The position numbers were made by a program, and so were the translations under genes. DNA of 64,000 nt, from contig NZ_CP011663.1 in the NCBI RefSeq assembly GCF_001020205.1, positions 3,472,001-3,536,000 of the forward strand. Reading direction: 5' to 3'. The stretch's first letter is position 1. Every line of letters begins with the position of its first letter. Source of the stretch: Clostridium sporogenes (GTDB taxonomy: Bacteria; Bacillota; Clostridia; Clostridiales; Clostridiaceae). Shown here piece after piece: positions 63,788-64,000 of this stretch. A model generated the notes under the pieces. The model was not told the DNA's origin. It saw only the letters and a program-made list of their open reading frames with translations, and made no database searches.

Positions 63788-64000
63788 TTATATAGCATTA
63801 AAACGTGTAACTTTACAAATTGAATATGCATCTGGGGCACCATCAGCTATATTTTCTCCTACTACTATTCCAAGTCCAACTCTTCTTATAGTTAAGTTTT
63901 GAAAAATATTAGGATCTTGTTGTCCTTCAAATTGTAATGCTACATTATTATTTATAAAATTGTTTAATCTTTCTCTTAATGGTCTTTCACAACAATCGCA
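63788..64000 (-). CDS. 3' end of an unidentified CDS (partial)
   Basis: An open frame runs in from the window edge for 70 codons and stops at 63788. It reads CDCCERPLRERLNNFINNN, then VALQFEGQQDPNIFQNLTI, RRVGLGIVVGENIADG and ends FNAI. The Cys-Asp-Cys-Cys opening and its position beside the Cys-rich protein suggest another spore coat or exosporium protein, but the family is not recognised. Codon use matches its neighbours. The start lies outside the window. Confidence 0.7.
   Translation of the reverse strand, partial: CDCCERPLRERLNNFINNNVALQFEGQQDPNIFQNLTIRRVGLGIVVGENIADGAPDAYSICKVTRFNAI

Overview
The window is low-GC Firmicute DNA and almost certainly comes from a spore-forming Clostridium. 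The evidence is the spoIIAA-spoIIAB-sigF operon behind a textbook SigH-type promoter, spoVAC/spoVAD, a Ctc-type L25 protein, a pdaA-like spore-cortex deacetylase, a Cys-rich spore-surface-like protein behind a SigK-type promoter, strong AGGAGG-type ribosome binding sites and A+T-rich codon use. The gene content looks like Clostridium botulinum group I / C. sporogenes, but that species placement is inference from memory. No rRNA, tRNA, CRISPR array, prophage or complete insertion sequence was seen.

Region 1 (1-7.1 kb) is sporulation and polyamine: the first codons of spoVAD, spoVAC, the sigF operon, spermidine synthase, then a 577-residue orphan adenine methyltransferase that I recognise as a homologue of C. 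difficile CamA. Divergent from it is a pdaA-like lipoprotein deacetylase, followed by a nitroreductase.

Region 2 (7.2-29.3 kb, all on the minus strand) is a surface-polysaccharide locus. It holds a TagA/WecG-type transferase, an initiating sugar-phosphate transferase, a Wzx-type flippase, a MurJ-family protein, two O-antigen ligase/polymerase-type membrane proteins, four GT4 and GT2 glycosyltransferases, an orphan membrane-anchored solute-binding protein and an exported protein joining a glucuronyl C5-epimerase-like domain to three CWB2 wall-binding modules. The nucleotide-sugar genes resemble WbpA, WbpB, WbpD and WbpI/WecB plus a PglF/CapD dehydratase, so a 2,3-diamino uronic acid is suggested. 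The WbpE-type aminotransferase is not in the window. Internal hairpins may divide the locus into several transcription units.

Region 3 (29.4-39.3 kb) contains three large exported wall hydrolases. Each carries exactly six near-identical ~104-residue Y_Y_Y-type modules, joined to amidase_3, amidase_3 or glucosaminidase catalytic domains (the first also has an N-terminal glucosaminidase domain). Two share an almost identical 5' segment. Next come galU, a TPR protein and a phosphoglucomutase (39.3-43.2 kb), which can supply UDP-glucose.

Region 4 (43.3-60 kb) is a mixed housekeeping stretch: L25, an Arg/Lys/Orn decarboxylase with an unusual leader, an unknown gene, a lone phosphate butyryltransferase, an FMN-dependent alpha-hydroxy-acid dehydrogenase, glutamate decarboxylase without its antiporter, an LtaS-type enzyme, DUF523, MutS2 and a U32 peptidase. 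It includes a 615-bp gene-free segment bounded by inverted repeats, and the second copy of a hairpin-rich intergenic repeat also found at 13.1 kb.

Region 5 (60-64 kb) has an rmlB (dTDP-glucose 4,6-dehydratase) remnant and a decayed T-box-like leader, then spore-surface-type genes: a 24-cysteine protein resembling CsxA, a beta-propeller/coiled-coil protein of unknown function, and the 3' end of another CDS at the edge.
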